A stretch of DNA of 51,370 bases from Armatimonadota bacterium (lineage in GTDB: Bacteria; Armatimonadota; UBA5829), in NCBI GenBank assembly GCA_012522555.1, contig JAAYKG010000101.1:1-51370 (forward strand). Reading direction: 5' to 3'. The position numbers were made by a program, and so were the translations under genes. This document shows, piece by piece, positions 24,364 to 32,749 of the stretch; the stretch's first letter is position 1, and each line of letters opens with the position of its first letter. The notes under the pieces are model-generated. The model was not told where the DNA came from and searched no databases. It saw only the letters and a program-made list of their open reading frames with translations.

Positions 24364-26406
24364 CTAGACCTCCAGCGTTTCCGCTTTAACAGCGCCCTGT
24401 GCGGCAGGCTTGATCGTGTTTTCAAAGAACTCGTCGATCTTATCGGGGGTGATGCCGCCGTAGATTGTCTCTCCGACCTGCACGTTGGGGCTGGCCTTGC
24501 ATTTCTCAAAACAGAATGTCGCCCTGAAGTCGATCTTGCCGGCCAGACCTGATTCTCGAGCTTTGTCGATCAACCTGCGCAGGGTGTCATACGACCCGCG
24601 AAGATAACAGTTAGTGCCTATACACACCGAAACCGGAGTCTTAGGCCCTGTTTGTTCCTCGGTCAGTTCCAGATCTTCGCCTTGAATGCGCCTTCTGGAC
24701 CTGTAGCCGGTGTGCAGCAGCTTATGCGCGATAGCGCTGTTGGGTTTTTGCAGCAGTTTCTCATAACACTCCTTGATATAAGGATTGTCAGCCGCATTGT
24801 GCAAAGGCAGGATTGCATCGCAGTCATACAATGTGCGCTTGCGCTCTTCTCGGGCCTGCATGTCGTTGGGCAACGGCTGGCCGCCTCCGCCGATACACCC
24901 GCCTCGGCACGCCATCACTTCAACAATGTCATACTCGGCCTCGCCAGACTGTATTCGCTCAAGCACCTCTCTGGCATTAGCCAAGCCGCTTAGAACCGCC
25001 AGGCGGATAGTCTTGTCGCCGAGAGTTACTGAGGCTTCCTTCAACCCTTCAAGGCCGCGCACCTCGCGAAATTCTATGGGAGCGGTCTTTGAAGTTGGTT
25101 TCTCAGCAGCAGCAGCCAGCCTCAATACCGCCTCAGCGACACCGCCGCTGGTCCCAAATATGATACCCGCGCCAGTCTTGAAACCGAACGGAAGATCCAT
25201 CGATTCCGGCGGCAGGTCCGCTACCCGAATCCCAGCCTCGTCGATCATACTAATCAGCTCTTGGGTGGAGATTACCGCATTTACGTCCGGATCGCCCTCG
25301 ACGGCAAACTCCGGTCGGTCGGCCTCGAATTTTTTGGCTGTGCACGGCATCACCGAGACCACATACAGGCTCTCGCGTTCAACAGATTCGTTGTCGGCAA
25401 AATACTGTTTCGCCAGCGAGCCGAACATCTGCTGGGGGCTTTTGCACGATGACAGGTTGGACAGATAGCCAGGATAGAACTGCTCAACGAACTTCACCCA
25501 CGCCGGGCAGCAGCTTGTGAACTGCGGCAGCTTCTCACCTTTGGCCACTCGGCCCAGAAACTCAGTGGCTTCCTCAACGGTCGTCAGATCAGCCGTGAAC
25601 GACGTATCATATACCTTCTCGAAGCCGATTCGCCGCAGAGCGGTTACGGTTTTGCCCATCGCGTGCTCCCCGCCTGTGATCCCATACGCCTGAGCAATGG
25701 CAGCCCGGACCGCAGGTGCAACCTGCACGATGACCGTTTTGGTCGGGTCGTTGATGGCTTTCCAGACTTGATCGGTCTGGCTCTTGATGGTAAGCGCGCC
25801 GGTCGGGCACACAGAGGCGCACTGACCACAGTAGACGCACTCGACATCTTTCAGGTTCTTGCCGAACGCCGGACTGACGCGAACGTCGCTTCCTCGGCCG
25901 ACAAAGTCCAGCACGCCGATCCCCTGCACTTCTTTACACATTCTCACACAGTCACCGCACAGGATGCACTTATTCGGGTCGCGCATCAGGGACTGGTTTG
26001 TGTCGTCGATCGGCAAAACGTCATTAAGCTCATCAAATCGCACGTTTTTGACGCCGAGCTTCTGCGCGAGATCCTGCAGCTTACAGCGAGTGTTTTTACC
26101 GCAGGTCTGGCAGTTGCCGTGGTGATTAGCCAGCAGCAGCTCGAGCGCCATCCTGCGGATTCGCATCACTTGCTCCGTGTGCGTGCGGACTACCATACCA
26201 TCTTCGGGAGGGGTCGAGCACGAAGCCTGGATCCCTCGCCCGTCTATATCCACTATGCACATCCGACAAGCGCCATATACGGACAACTCGGAGTGGTAGC
26301 AAAAAGTCGGTAGTTCTATGCCCGAAGCTCGAATCACCTCGAGCAGGTTTTTACATCCGTTAATCGGGGTCTGAACCCCATCAATAGTTATATAGCCTTC
26401 CATCAT
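24364..26406 (-). CDS. hydA: [FeFe] hydrogenase catalytic subunit, NADH-dependent group A
   Basis: 680 aa, the hydrogen-producing or -consuming subunit of a HydABC complex. In order: [2Fe-2S] ferredoxin domain (Cys36, 47, 50, 63); a His-Cys3 [4Fe-4S] motif in HHGNCQTCGKNTRC (95-108); two [4Fe-4S] motifs (147-200); the H-cluster domain with L1 TSCCPAW (298-303), L2 MPCTAKKFE (Cys355) and L3 EVMACRGGCIGGGGQ (Cys500, Cys504); then a C-terminal thioredoxin-like [2Fe-2S] domain (about 590-665, Cys595, 600, 632, 636). All catalytic residues are present. Two adjacent ATG codons (26406, 26403) follow AAGGAG. This architecture is typical of electron-bifurcating enzymes that use NADH and ferredoxin together. 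Confidence 0.95.
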   Translation of the reverse strand: MMEGYITIDGVQTPINGCKNLLEVIRASGIELPTFCYHSELSVYGACRMCIVDIDGRGIQASCSTPPEDGMVVRTHTEQVMRIRRMALELLLANHHGNCQTCGKNTRCKLQDLAQKLGVKNVRFDELNDVLPIDDTNQSLMRDPNKCILCGDCVRMCKEVQGIGVLDFVGRGSDVRVSPAFGKNLKDVECVYCGQCASVCPTGALTIKSQTDQVWKAINDPTKTVIVQVAPAVRAAIAQAYGITGGEHAMGKTVTALRRIGFEKVYDTSFTADLTTVEEATEFLGRVAKGEKLPQFTSCCPAWVKFVEQFYPGYLSNLSSCKSPQQMFGSLAKQYFADNESVERESLYVVSVMPCTAKKFEADRPEFAVEGDPDVNAVISTQELISMIDEAGIRVADLPPESMDLPFGFKTGAGIIFGTSGGVAEAVLRLAAAAEKPTSKTAPIEFREVRGLEGLKEASVTLGDKTIRLAVLSGLANAREVLERIQSGEAEYDIVEVMACRGGCIGGGGQPLPNDMQAREERKRTLYDCDAILPLHNAADNPYIKECYEKLLQKPNSAIAHKLLHTGYRSRRRIQGEDLELTEEQTGPKTPVSVCIGTNCYLRGSYDTLRRLIDKARESGLAGKIDFRATFCFEKCKASPNVQVGETIYGGITPDKIDEFFENTIKPAAQGAVKAETLEV

Positions 26407-26413
26407 ATACTCC

Positions 26414-28303
26414 TTAACTCAGCACCACTGCATCGAACTTGCACACTTCAGCGCACACGCCGCATCTGGTGCAAAGAGTCGCATCGATGACGTAAGGGCT
26501 TTTCAACTCGCCGGAGATCGCATTCACCGGGCACTTTTTAGCGCATAGACCACAGCCCTTGCACTTCTCTGAGACAATCGAATAGGCCTTGAACGATTCG
26601 CACTCGCCAGCCGGACAAACCCCGTCCACTATATGAGCGAGATACTCATCTCTAAAGTGCTTCAGGGTGGAGATGACCGGGTTGGGAGCGGATTTGCCCA
26701 GCCCGCACAACGAGCCGTCGCGCACCGTCAGCGCCAATTCCTCCAGTAGGCTGATGTCCTCCACCTTGCCTTTTCCAGAGACGATCCTGGTCAAAATATC
26801 GAGCATGCGCTTGGTTCCCTCGCGACACAAAACACATTTGCCGCAAGATTCCTTTTGGGTGAAGCTCATAAAGAATCTGGCGATCTCGACCATACAAGTC
26901 GAGTCATCCATAACCACCAGCCCGCCACTGCCCACCATCGCGCCGACGGATTTCAGCGAGTCATAGTCCAGCGGAAGATCAAGGTGCTCCTCGGTGAGGC
27001 ATGCGCCGGAGGGGCCGCCTATTTGAACAGCCTTAAACGGTCTGCCTGTGCGGATGCCGCCGCCGATCTTGAACACGACATCTCCCAGAGTTGTCCCCAT
27101 CGGGACCTCGATCAAACCGGTGTTCACGACATCGCCGGTAAGAGCGAAGACTTTGGTGCCGGGGGAGCGTTCGATCCCGAAACTGCGGAACCATTCCGCC
27201 CCGTTCAGAATGATTTTAGATACGTTGGCGAAGGTCTCGACGTTATTGACTACAGTCGGTTTGCCCCACAAACCCGAGTTAGCCGGAAACGGCGGCTTGG
27301 GCCTCGGCATACCTCTCTGACCTTCTATCGAACTGATTAGCGCCGTCTCCTCGCCACACACAAATGCCCCGGCGCCTTCTTTGATGTGGATATGAAACGA
27401 GAAAGGCCCGCCCAGGATTCGATCGCCGAGCAACCCAGCCTGTTCGGCTTGAGATATTGCAGTGCGCAAACGACTGATTGCGAGTGGATATTCTGCGCGC
27501 ACATATATATAACCCTCGTCAGCGCCGATCGCGTAGCCCGCTATCGCCATCCCTTCGAGCAGCGCGTGCGGGTTGCCTTCCATAATACTTTCGTCCATAA
27601 ACGCGCCAGGATCACCTTCGTCGGCGTTGCAGACCACATATTTTTTCGCGCTCTGCACAACCTGGGTGAATCCCCATTTGCGGCCTGTCGAGAACCCCGC
27701 TCCTCCGCGGCCGCGCAGCCCGGACTCAGTCACTTCGGCGACCACAGCTTCCGGAGTCAATCCGAACAAAGCCTCAGCCAAAGCTCGGTAGCCATCGCGG
27801 GCGATATAATCGCGAATATCTCCAGGCTCGATAACCCCGCAATCCGCCAGAACCACATTGACTTGATCCTTATAAAACGGCAAGTCGTCGCGCTTGGCGT
27901 AGCTGTTGTTTTCATCTTTGAACAAAAGCCTGTCAACCGGCTTGCCGTTCATAACGGTCTGTGTGACGATATCATCTGCATCTTCGGGCTTAACCTGCAC
28001 ATAGAAATAATCCGCGGGCAGAATCCTCACGATCGGGCCAACCTGACAGTAACCCGGGCAGCCGCTGTAGCCGATGGTGATGGCATCTTCATCTTCTTCG
28101 CGCATAATATCAGCGCGCACCGGCACTTCGTGCTTTTCGAGCGCTTTTTGGAGAGCATCGAGCACCGCCGGGCCACCGTTAGCCATGCATCCTGTGCCGC
28201 CGCACACCAACACTCGTGTGGCGCATCCTTGAATTGCAGAGATCGCCTTGCGCTTGAGCGCGTCTAATTCCGTTGGTGAATTGAGTTTGGCAAATGGTGT
28301 CAT
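26414..28303 (-). CDS. hydB: HydB: NuoF-like NADH/FMN subunit of the hydrogenase
   Basis: 629 aa. An N-terminal thioredoxin-like [2Fe-2S] domain (Cys34, 39, 82, 86) is followed by the NuoF core with the NADH/FMN loop GLRGRGGAGFSTGRKW (195-210), a [4Fe-4S] site CGKCVLCREGT, and two ferredoxin motifs at the end (CKGCGLCAKKC and CTRCGVCAEVC). This is the flavin subunit that connects NAD to HydA and, in bifurcating enzymes, to ferredoxin. The ATG at 28301-28303 overlaps the stop of hydC (ATGA) and has GGAGG 7 bases upstream. Confidence 0.94.
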   Translation of the reverse strand: MTPFAKLNSPTELDALKRKAISAIQGCATRVLVCGGTGCMANGGPAVLDALQKALEKHEVPVRADIMREEDEDAITIGYSGCPGYCQVGPIVRILPADYFYVQVKPEDADDIVTQTVMNGKPVDRLLFKDENNSYAKRDDLPFYKDQVNVVLADCGVIEPGDIRDYIARDGYRALAEALFGLTPEAVVAEVTESGLRGRGGAGFSTGRKWGFTQVVQSAKKYVVCNADEGDPGAFMDESIMEGNPHALLEGMAIAGYAIGADEGYIYVRAEYPLAISRLRTAISQAEQAGLLGDRILGGPFSFHIHIKEGAGAFVCGEETALISSIEGQRGMPRPKPPFPANSGLWGKPTVVNNVETFANVSKIILNGAEWFRSFGIERSPGTKVFALTGDVVNTGLIEVPMGTTLGDVVFKIGGGIRTGRPFKAVQIGGPSGACLTEEHLDLPLDYDSLKSVGAMVGSGGLVVMDDSTCMVEIARFFMSFTQKESCGKCVLCREGTKRMLDILTRIVSGKGKVEDISLLEELALTVRDGSLCGLGKSAPNPVISTLKHFRDEYLAHIVDGVCPAGECESFKAYSIVSEKCKGCGLCAKKCPVNAISGELKSPYVIDATLCTRCGVCAEVCKFDAVVLS

Positions 28304-28827
28304 TGCGCGTCCTCCGCCTTATCCGCTTCTTCGATTTTATCAATAGCCTCGACCATAGCTTGGGCAGTCGTCTGTCCGTAGACGTGTCCATCGATGACGA
28401 CAGCGGGAGCCAGCGCACATGCCCCGATGCAGCTTACTATCTCGAATGTAAAGCGGTGGTCGTCGGTGGTTTTCTTGTCGGGCGCCAATCCTAGCCGCTG
28501 ATTGATTGCGTTGATTATCGTCTGGTTCTTGCGCACATGACAGGCTGTGCCGTCACAGCACTTTATAATATGCTTGCCCTTTGGCTCCAGCGAAAACTGA
28601 GCATAAAACGTCGCCACTCCATAGACGGTGGCCGGCGGAAGGTCGAGCGCTGTTGCTACAAACGTGAGAATTTCCTCCGGCAGATATCGATATTCATCCT
28701 GGACTTTCTGCAGAATCGGGATCAGAGCGCTCTCGGTCGCCCCATACTCCTCGATGATCTGCTGAATCCGACTGAAATGACGCCTGGCCTTGGAGCCTTT
28801 TTCGGGCAATACGGCAGACTGAGCCAA
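28300..28827 (-). CDS. hydC: HydC: NuoE-like [2Fe-2S] subunit of the hydrogenase
   Basis: About 175 aa, thioredoxin-fold [2Fe-2S] subunit homologous to NuoE. The helical N-terminal part ends in VYGVATFYAQF, and cluster cysteines are in CDGTACHV and CIGACALAP. The start is taken as TTG at 28825-28827, 8 bases after GGAGG; the reading frame extends five codons further to another TTG at 28842, but that lies upstream of the Shine-Dalgarno. It is followed by hydB with a 4-bp overlap and preceded by rex 16 bp away. Confidence 0.92.
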   Translation of the reverse strand: MAQSAVLPEKGSKARRHFSRIQQIIEEYGATESALIPILQKVQDEYRYLPEEILTFVATALDLPPATVYGVATFYAQFSLEPKGKHIIKCCDGTACHVRKNQTIINAINQRLGLAPDKKTTDDHRFTFEIVSCIGACALAPAVVIDGHVYGQTTAQAMVEAIDKIEEADKAEDAQ

Positions 28828-28843
28828 TTGAACTACCTCCAAA

Positions 28844-29503
28844 TCACTTAGCCCTCTCGGGGGCTTGGTCTTTGATATTGTTTTTCATTTCGTATGAAAG
28901 GGTGATGAGTCCCCAGGCCAGAGACTGGCTCTCGACGACCACATCTTCGGGCACATGCAGTTTCACCGGCGCGAAGTTCCATATAGCGCGGATACCCGCT
29001 CCGACCATCAGATCAGCCGTATCCTGCGCCGCCGATGCCGGCACCGCAGCCACCCCTGCAATAATGTTTTCGGCCTTAACCACCCCGTATATCTCGGTTA
29101 CATTGCGCACTCTTATCCCTGCGGTCGTTGTCCCGATCAAACTGGGGTCTGTGTCGAATATGGCGGCCAGTTCAAATCCCGCTCTGGACCAGATATTGCT
29201 GGCTGTGAGCGCTCTGCCGAGGTTTCCCAAACCCACAAGACAGGTTTTTTTTGCGGTTTTGAGGTCCAGCACCGATCGAATTAGTTCTGCGAGTTGGGCT
29301 ACTTCGTATCCGACCTTCGGTTTGCCCTCTGATCCCAGGTGGAAGAAATCCTGTCGCACTTTGTCGGCGGAGACGCCGGTCGCTTCGCCGATCTGCCTGC
29401 TGGTCACGTATACCGAACCATCTGCTTCGAGTTGTTCGAGCAGTTCGAGGCAGAGTTCCATTCTCAGAACGGACGCTCTCGGCATTTTTTTGTGCTCACC
29501 CAT
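28844..29503 (-). CDS. rex: Redox-sensing transcriptional repressor Rex
   Basis: 219-aa Rex. The N-terminal winged helix (about 8-80) contains VTSRQIGEATGVSADKVRQD. The NAD(H)-binding Rossmann loop GLGNLGRAL is at 91-99. A C-terminal helix swaps between subunits in the family. Rex binds DNA when NAD+ is high and lets go when NADH builds up. It is the first gene of the hydrogenase operon, with a matching operator at 29518-29535 placed over the transcription start, so it most likely regulates itself and hydCBA-hydS. The recognition region reads VRQDFFHLGSEGKPKVGYEV, slightly different from the common RKDL form. Confidence 0.95.
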   Translation of the reverse strand: MGEHKKMPRASVLRMELCLELLEQLEADGSVYVTSRQIGEATGVSADKVRQDFFHLGSEGKPKVGYEVAQLAELIRSVLDLKTAKKTCLVGLGNLGRALTASNIWSRAGFELAAIFDTDPSLIGTTTAGIRVRNVTEIYGVVKAENIIAGVAAVPASAAQDTADLMVGAGIRAIWNFAPVKLHVPEDVVVESQSLAWGLITLSYEMKNNIKDQAPERAK

Positions 29504-29517
29504 AGTATCCCCGGCAT

Positions 29518-29535
29518 TCGTTAAACAATTAACAA
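29518..29535. promoter_or_regulatory. Rex operator
   Basis: TCGTTAAACAATTAACAA. Compared with the Rex consensus TTGTTAA-N4-TTAACAA, the right half-site is perfect and the left differs at one base. It begins four bases downstream of the -10 box and ends 14 bases before the rex ATG, so bound Rex would cover the transcription start. Confidence 0.85.
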
Positions 29536-29539
29536 TTTA

Positions 29540-29568
29540 ATTCTACCCTGTCTCAGCAAGCTTGTCAA
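29540..29568 (-). promoter_or_regulatory. Promoter of the rex-hydCBA-hydS operon
   Basis: Minus-strand TTGACA (29563-29568), exactly 17 bp, TAGAAT (29540-29545). This is the best sigma70 match in the window. The start should lie near 29533, inside the Rex operator. No second strong promoter was seen before 21228, so this probably drives the seven genes as one unit. Confidence 0.82.
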
Positions 29569-29687
29569 TAGATATTTTGCAAATTAAATATTGATCCCGG
29601 ACGCCGAGACGACACCAGCAAAACAATACATTACAATGCAAAAACATTTATGTGATGCGCCAATATGCATTCGCACCGGGTTTTAGG

Positions 29688-29693
29688 TATACT
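29688..29693 (+). promoter_or_regulatory. -10 box for a leaderless transcript
   Basis: TATACT followed by 6 nt and then the ATG at 29700, the same spacing seen before the methylase gene. No clear -35 and no Shine-Dalgarno are present. Confidence 0.45.
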
Positions 29694-29699
29694 GTTTGT

Positions 29700-30341
29700 A
29701 TGCGATTAGCTGCTGCAATTCTGGTCATTATCTCCGCCCTCGGCGCACCTGCGCTTGCCCGCCAGCAGATACCCGAGGAAACGATGCTTAAGATGCGCCA
29801 GGTGTTCACCGACGTCAGGGATGATCTATGGCTGATAAACGACGACTTCTGGCACAGAGGCCAGCTTAATCGCTGCATCGGGACTATGCGCGTGCTCACC
29901 AGCATCGATCCTCACAGCACTGAGGCCTATGAGAATACGGCCTGGTTGATGTATAGCGATTTGCGCGAACATGACGCCGAGGCGTTCCTGCGCGAAGGGT
30001 TGGCCAATAATATCGATGTCTACGATCTCTACCTGGAGCTTGGCACTTTTTGCTACTTCAGAATGCGTTACCCCGAGGCCATAGACCTGTATACGGGCTG
30101 TGTCACATTCGAGGATGCACCGAAATATGCGCGCCGTCAGCTTGCCCACGCCCTTGAAAAAAACGGGGATATAGGCGAGGCGCTGGAGATGTGGCTCCAG
30201 ATAGAGGCTAGCGACCAGGACTACGCCGTCCCCGAAATACAAATAGACAGGATATTGCAGGGTGGTGAGCCTTCTATGGTCCCGGAGATGACCTCCCACT
30301 CCATCGAGACCCGCCACCGAGAGCGCCACCAGCAAAAATAA
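29700..30341 (+). CDS. Secreted or periplasmic TPR-like protein
   Basis: About 213 aa. A signal peptide (MRLAAAILVIISALGAPALA, cut near residue 20) precedes a helical body with at least three tetratricopeptide-like repeats: VLTSIDPHSTEAYENTAWLM, the stretch around LYLELGTFCYFRMRYPEAIDL, and the one with AHALEKNGDIGEALEMWLQI. The ATG at 29700 is chosen because it begins the signal peptide; the frame extends 16 codons upstream without support. TPR proteins usually hold other proteins together; no partner is evident. A strong terminator follows at 30546. Confidence 0.72.
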   Translation: MRLAAAILVIISALGAPALARQQIPEETMLKMRQVFTDVRDDLWLINDDFWHRGQLNRCIGTMRVLTSIDPHSTEAYENTAWLMYSDLREHDAEAFLREGLANNIDVYDLYLELGTFCYFRMRYPEAIDLYTGCVTFEDAPKYARRQLAHALEKNGDIGEALEMWLQIEASDQDYAVPEIQIDRILQGGEPSMVPEMTSHSIETRHRERHQQK

Positions 30342-30545
30342 CGACGCGATCGCAGCATACCAAATGTAAGGGTTTTATTCGTTTGCGATGGGGTATACAT
30401 ATTATGTGTAATGATAGCGGGTAGATCGATTTGGCCGATGTTGTGTCGAGAATGCAGTCAGCGAGAGAATAAAACGGAAAAGGATCTACAAGATGGCGTG
30501 AAATAACCGCCCCTCAGTAAGCACGGGCTTGCCCTGTCTGGTAGA

Positions 30546-30591
30546 ATGCCCCGGGATTGACCCCTTCCCGGGGCATCTTTCTACTTTTTTT
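30546..30591 (+). terminator. Intrinsic terminator
   Basis: Perfect 11-bp stem, ATGCCCCGGGA (30546-30556) with TCCCGGGGCAT (30566-30576), then CTTTCTACTTTTTTT. It ends plus-strand transcription from the TPR-like gene and overlaps the stop codon of the convergent TauE gene. Confidence 0.88.
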
Positions 30592-31465
30592 CTTCGTTCT
30601 TACGCGCGGCGAGCAGGCTGCGGACGAGGATAGCGGCCATCACCACACACAGTGCCACAAATACAAACACGGAATCCGTCTTGAACGGCAGATTCCAGCC
30701 CAACCTGGAAATCAAACCCGATGTCGCGTTTTTCAGATTCAACAAAATAAGCATTATACCGATCAACACCCCCAGGCTCTCCGGAGCTATACGTCGGCAC
30801 GTGTAGGCGGCAATCGGAGCGGCGATCAGTCCCCCGATTAACAAAGGCAGGGTTATGCTCCAGACGAAGCTGCCGACTCCGAGTTTGATTGCGAATGTCG
30901 CGGTGATTGCGACGGTCGTCAAAAACTCAGCCGTATCCACCGATCCCACCGCCAGCCTAGGCTCGTCTGTGTTCATTGCAAGAGCAGGGGTGCAGATTGG
31001 GCCCCAGCCGCCCCCGCCAATGGCGTCGACCGCTCCGCCCACCAGCCCCAGCGGGATCAGCAGCCCCTTGCGCAGTGGTCGGCGGGCTCTGACCGTGGCC
31101 TTACGCCTGGCGAATGTCCACACGATCTTCGCTCCCAAAAACAACAACAAAAGCGCTATGTATGGTTTGAATAATTTCCCATCGACGCTGGACAAGCAAT
31201 ACGCGCCGAATATTCCTCCCACCACCCCACTTAAAGATAACGGCAGGATAATTCGGCGTTCCACATTGCCAAGGGTGATATGCGACACTCCCGAAGCCAA
31301 GGTGGAGAATATTTCGGCAAGATGAATGGACGCCGACATAGCCGCCGGCGCCATTCCGGCCGCCAGCAAAAAAGATGCGCTGGATGCGCCGTAGCCCATC
31401 CCAAGCGACCCGTCCACATACTGCGCCAACAACCCGATAGGCAGCACAATCCAATGAATTTTCAA
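30581..31465 (-). CDS. TauE/SafE-type sulfite/anion exporter
   Basis: About 294 aa with eight predicted membrane helices in two repeats. The first repeat begins WIVLPIGLLAQYVDGSLGMG and the second GLLIPLGLVGGAVDAIGGGG, the paired glycine-rich signature of the TauE/SafE (DUF81) family. A TTG start at 31463-31465 is preferred because AGGAAGG lies upstream and the family N-terminus begins there; the open frame runs to 31678 but the extra ~70 residues are unconserved and overlap the divergent nth gene. Members export sulfite, sulfoacetate or similar anions; the substrate is not determined. Confidence 0.85.
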   Translation of the reverse strand: MKIHWIVLPIGLLAQYVDGSLGMGYGASSASFLLAAGMAPAAMSASIHLAEIFSTLASGVSHITLGNVERRIILPLSLSGVVGGIFGAYCLSSVDGKLFKPYIALLLLFLGAKIVWTFARRKATVRARRPLRKGLLIPLGLVGGAVDAIGGGGWGPICTPALAMNTDEPRLAVGSVDTAEFLTTVAITATFAIKLGVGSFVWSITLPLLIGGLIAAPIAAYTCRRIAPESLGVLIGIMLILLNLKNATSGLISRLGWNLPFKTDSVFVFVALCVVMAAILVRSLLAARKNEEKK

Positions 31466-31643
31466 CTCGATAATACCTTCCTGCGAAAAGACTATTACAC
31501 CCAGGGCCAACTCACAAACAAGCAAAGTGAGCGCCCTCTCCCCTGGGGAAGGACAGCTTCGATTCAGTGGGTAAGCTCTGCCATTACGGCGGTTCGACAT
31601 TGGCGCGACTCTTTCCTTGCGCCAGCTGAAAGATAGCAATGTA

Positions 31644-31652
31644 TGATATAAT
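31644..31652 (+). promoter_or_regulatory. Extended -10 promoter of nth
   Basis: TG-A-TATAAT (31644-31652), a perfect extended -10 with no clear -35. Transcription would start near 31659, only about six bases before the ATG at 31665; there is no Shine-Dalgarno. Confidence 0.6.
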
Positions 31653-31664
31653 TTAAGTGTAGAT

Positions 31665-32324
31665 ATGAGCGTAATCACGACTGTTTGCGATCTTTTAGAT
31701 GAATATCACGGCGAAAAGCAATGGTCAAACGGGCGGCCGATTCTTGACGAGCTGATCTATACCATCCTCTCGCAGAACACATCCGCAGCAAACAGCGACC
31801 GGGCGTATGAATCCCTGGTCAATCGGTTTGAAACTTGGCAGGCTGTGGCGGGATCGCCGGTTGAGGATATTGCGTCGGCGATCAAGAGCGGCGGATTAGC
31901 CAATATAAAGGCGCCGAGGATAAAGAATATCCTTCTACAAATCGGGGAACGCCAGCACGGCGATACCAATTTGGACTGGCTCGCCGAATTGACGGACAAA
32001 GAAGCAGTTGATTATTTGCTCGGTTTTGAAGGGGTCGGCAGAAAAACAGCCGCGTGCGTGCTGATGTTTTCTCTCGGCCGGCCGGCGCTGCCGGTGGATA
32101 CCCATGTGCACAGAGTTGCAATGAGGTTGGGGCTGATAGAAAAAGTGAGCGCTGACGCCGCGCATGACCTTCTGGCGCAGATAGTCCCGGCGGAGCGTAT
32201 TTATTCGTTTCATATCAATATGGTGGCGCATGGTCGGCAAGTATGCCACGCGCGCGGTCCGAAATGTTCTCAGTGTGTGCTCGATCGAATCTGCCGATGG
32301 GCCGGCAGTAACAAAGGAGGCTGA
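31665..32324 (+). CDS. nth: Endonuclease III-type DNA glycosylase/AP lyase
   Basis: 219-aa HhH-GPD DNA repair enzyme. The helix-hairpin-helix LLGFEGVGRKTAACVL carries the catalytic lysine, VDTHVHRVAMRLG holds the catalytic aspartate, and the C-terminal iron-sulfur motif is complete as C-x6-C-x2-C-x5-C (CHARGPKCSQCVLDRIC). It removes oxidised pyrimidines and cuts the abasic site. The thioesterase gene begins 2 bp after the stop, so these form an operon. The message is probably near-leaderless. Confidence 0.92.
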   Translation: MSVITTVCDLLDEYHGEKQWSNGRPILDELIYTILSQNTSAANSDRAYESLVNRFETWQAVAGSPVEDIASAIKSGGLANIKAPRIKNILLQIGERQHGDTNLDWLAELTDKEAVDYLLGFEGVGRKTAACVLMFSLGRPALPVDTHVHRVAMRLGLIEKVSADAAHDLLAQIVPAERIYSFHINMVAHGRQVCHARGPKCSQCVLDRICRWAGSNKGG

Positions 32325-32326
32325 TT

Positions 32327-32749
32327 GTGGCGAGGCATCTGGAGTTGGGGGATGATAATTGTTGTTTTGTATGTGGAAAAGAAAACCCTATCGGCCTGAA
32401 ACTGAAATTCGACACGATCGGCGGCGAATATGTCACCTATTTTACCCCGGAAAAACGACATCAGGGGTATGTTGGCATCACTCACGGCGGAATCGTCAGC
32501 ACGGTGCTTGACGAGGTGATGGCGAGGTTCGTACACTCATTGGGTCATAATGCGGTAACTGGCGAGATAACGGTGCGGTTCAAGCGTCCTGCGGCAGTAG
32601 GTCGGCGGCTCAAGTTCGTTGGGCGTATTGATGAAGAGAACTCGCGTATGCTGATGACCAGCGCGAATGCGACCGATGAACAGGGTGTCGTGATAGCTGA
32701 AGCATCTGCGAAAATGGTCAAAGTTGCAGGAAACGAGGCAGCAAGATGA
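32327..32749 (+). CDS. PaaI-type hotdog thioesterase
   Basis: 140-aa single-domain acyl-CoA thioesterase-like protein. The FVCGKENPIGLKLKF start and the THGGIVSTVLDEVM segment, with the hotdog helix and active-site residues, are typical of the PaaI/DUF4442-like group. GTG start at 32327 with AAAGGAGG just upstream at the end of nth. It overlaps the following DUF2007 gene by 4 bp (ATGA). The acyl substrate is unknown. Confidence 0.88.
   Translation: MARHLELGDDNCCFVCGKENPIGLKLKFDTIGGEYVTYFTPEKRHQGYVGITHGGIVSTVLDEVMARFVHSLGHNAVTGEITVRFKRPAAVGRRLKFVGRIDEENSRMLMTSANATDEQGVVIAEASAKMVKVAGNEAAR

Noticed and set aside
31466-31678. N-terminal extension of the TauE exporter
   Set aside because: The extra ~70 residues are basic and low in hydrophobicity, overlap the divergent nth gene, and lie upstream of a plausible ribosome-binding site.
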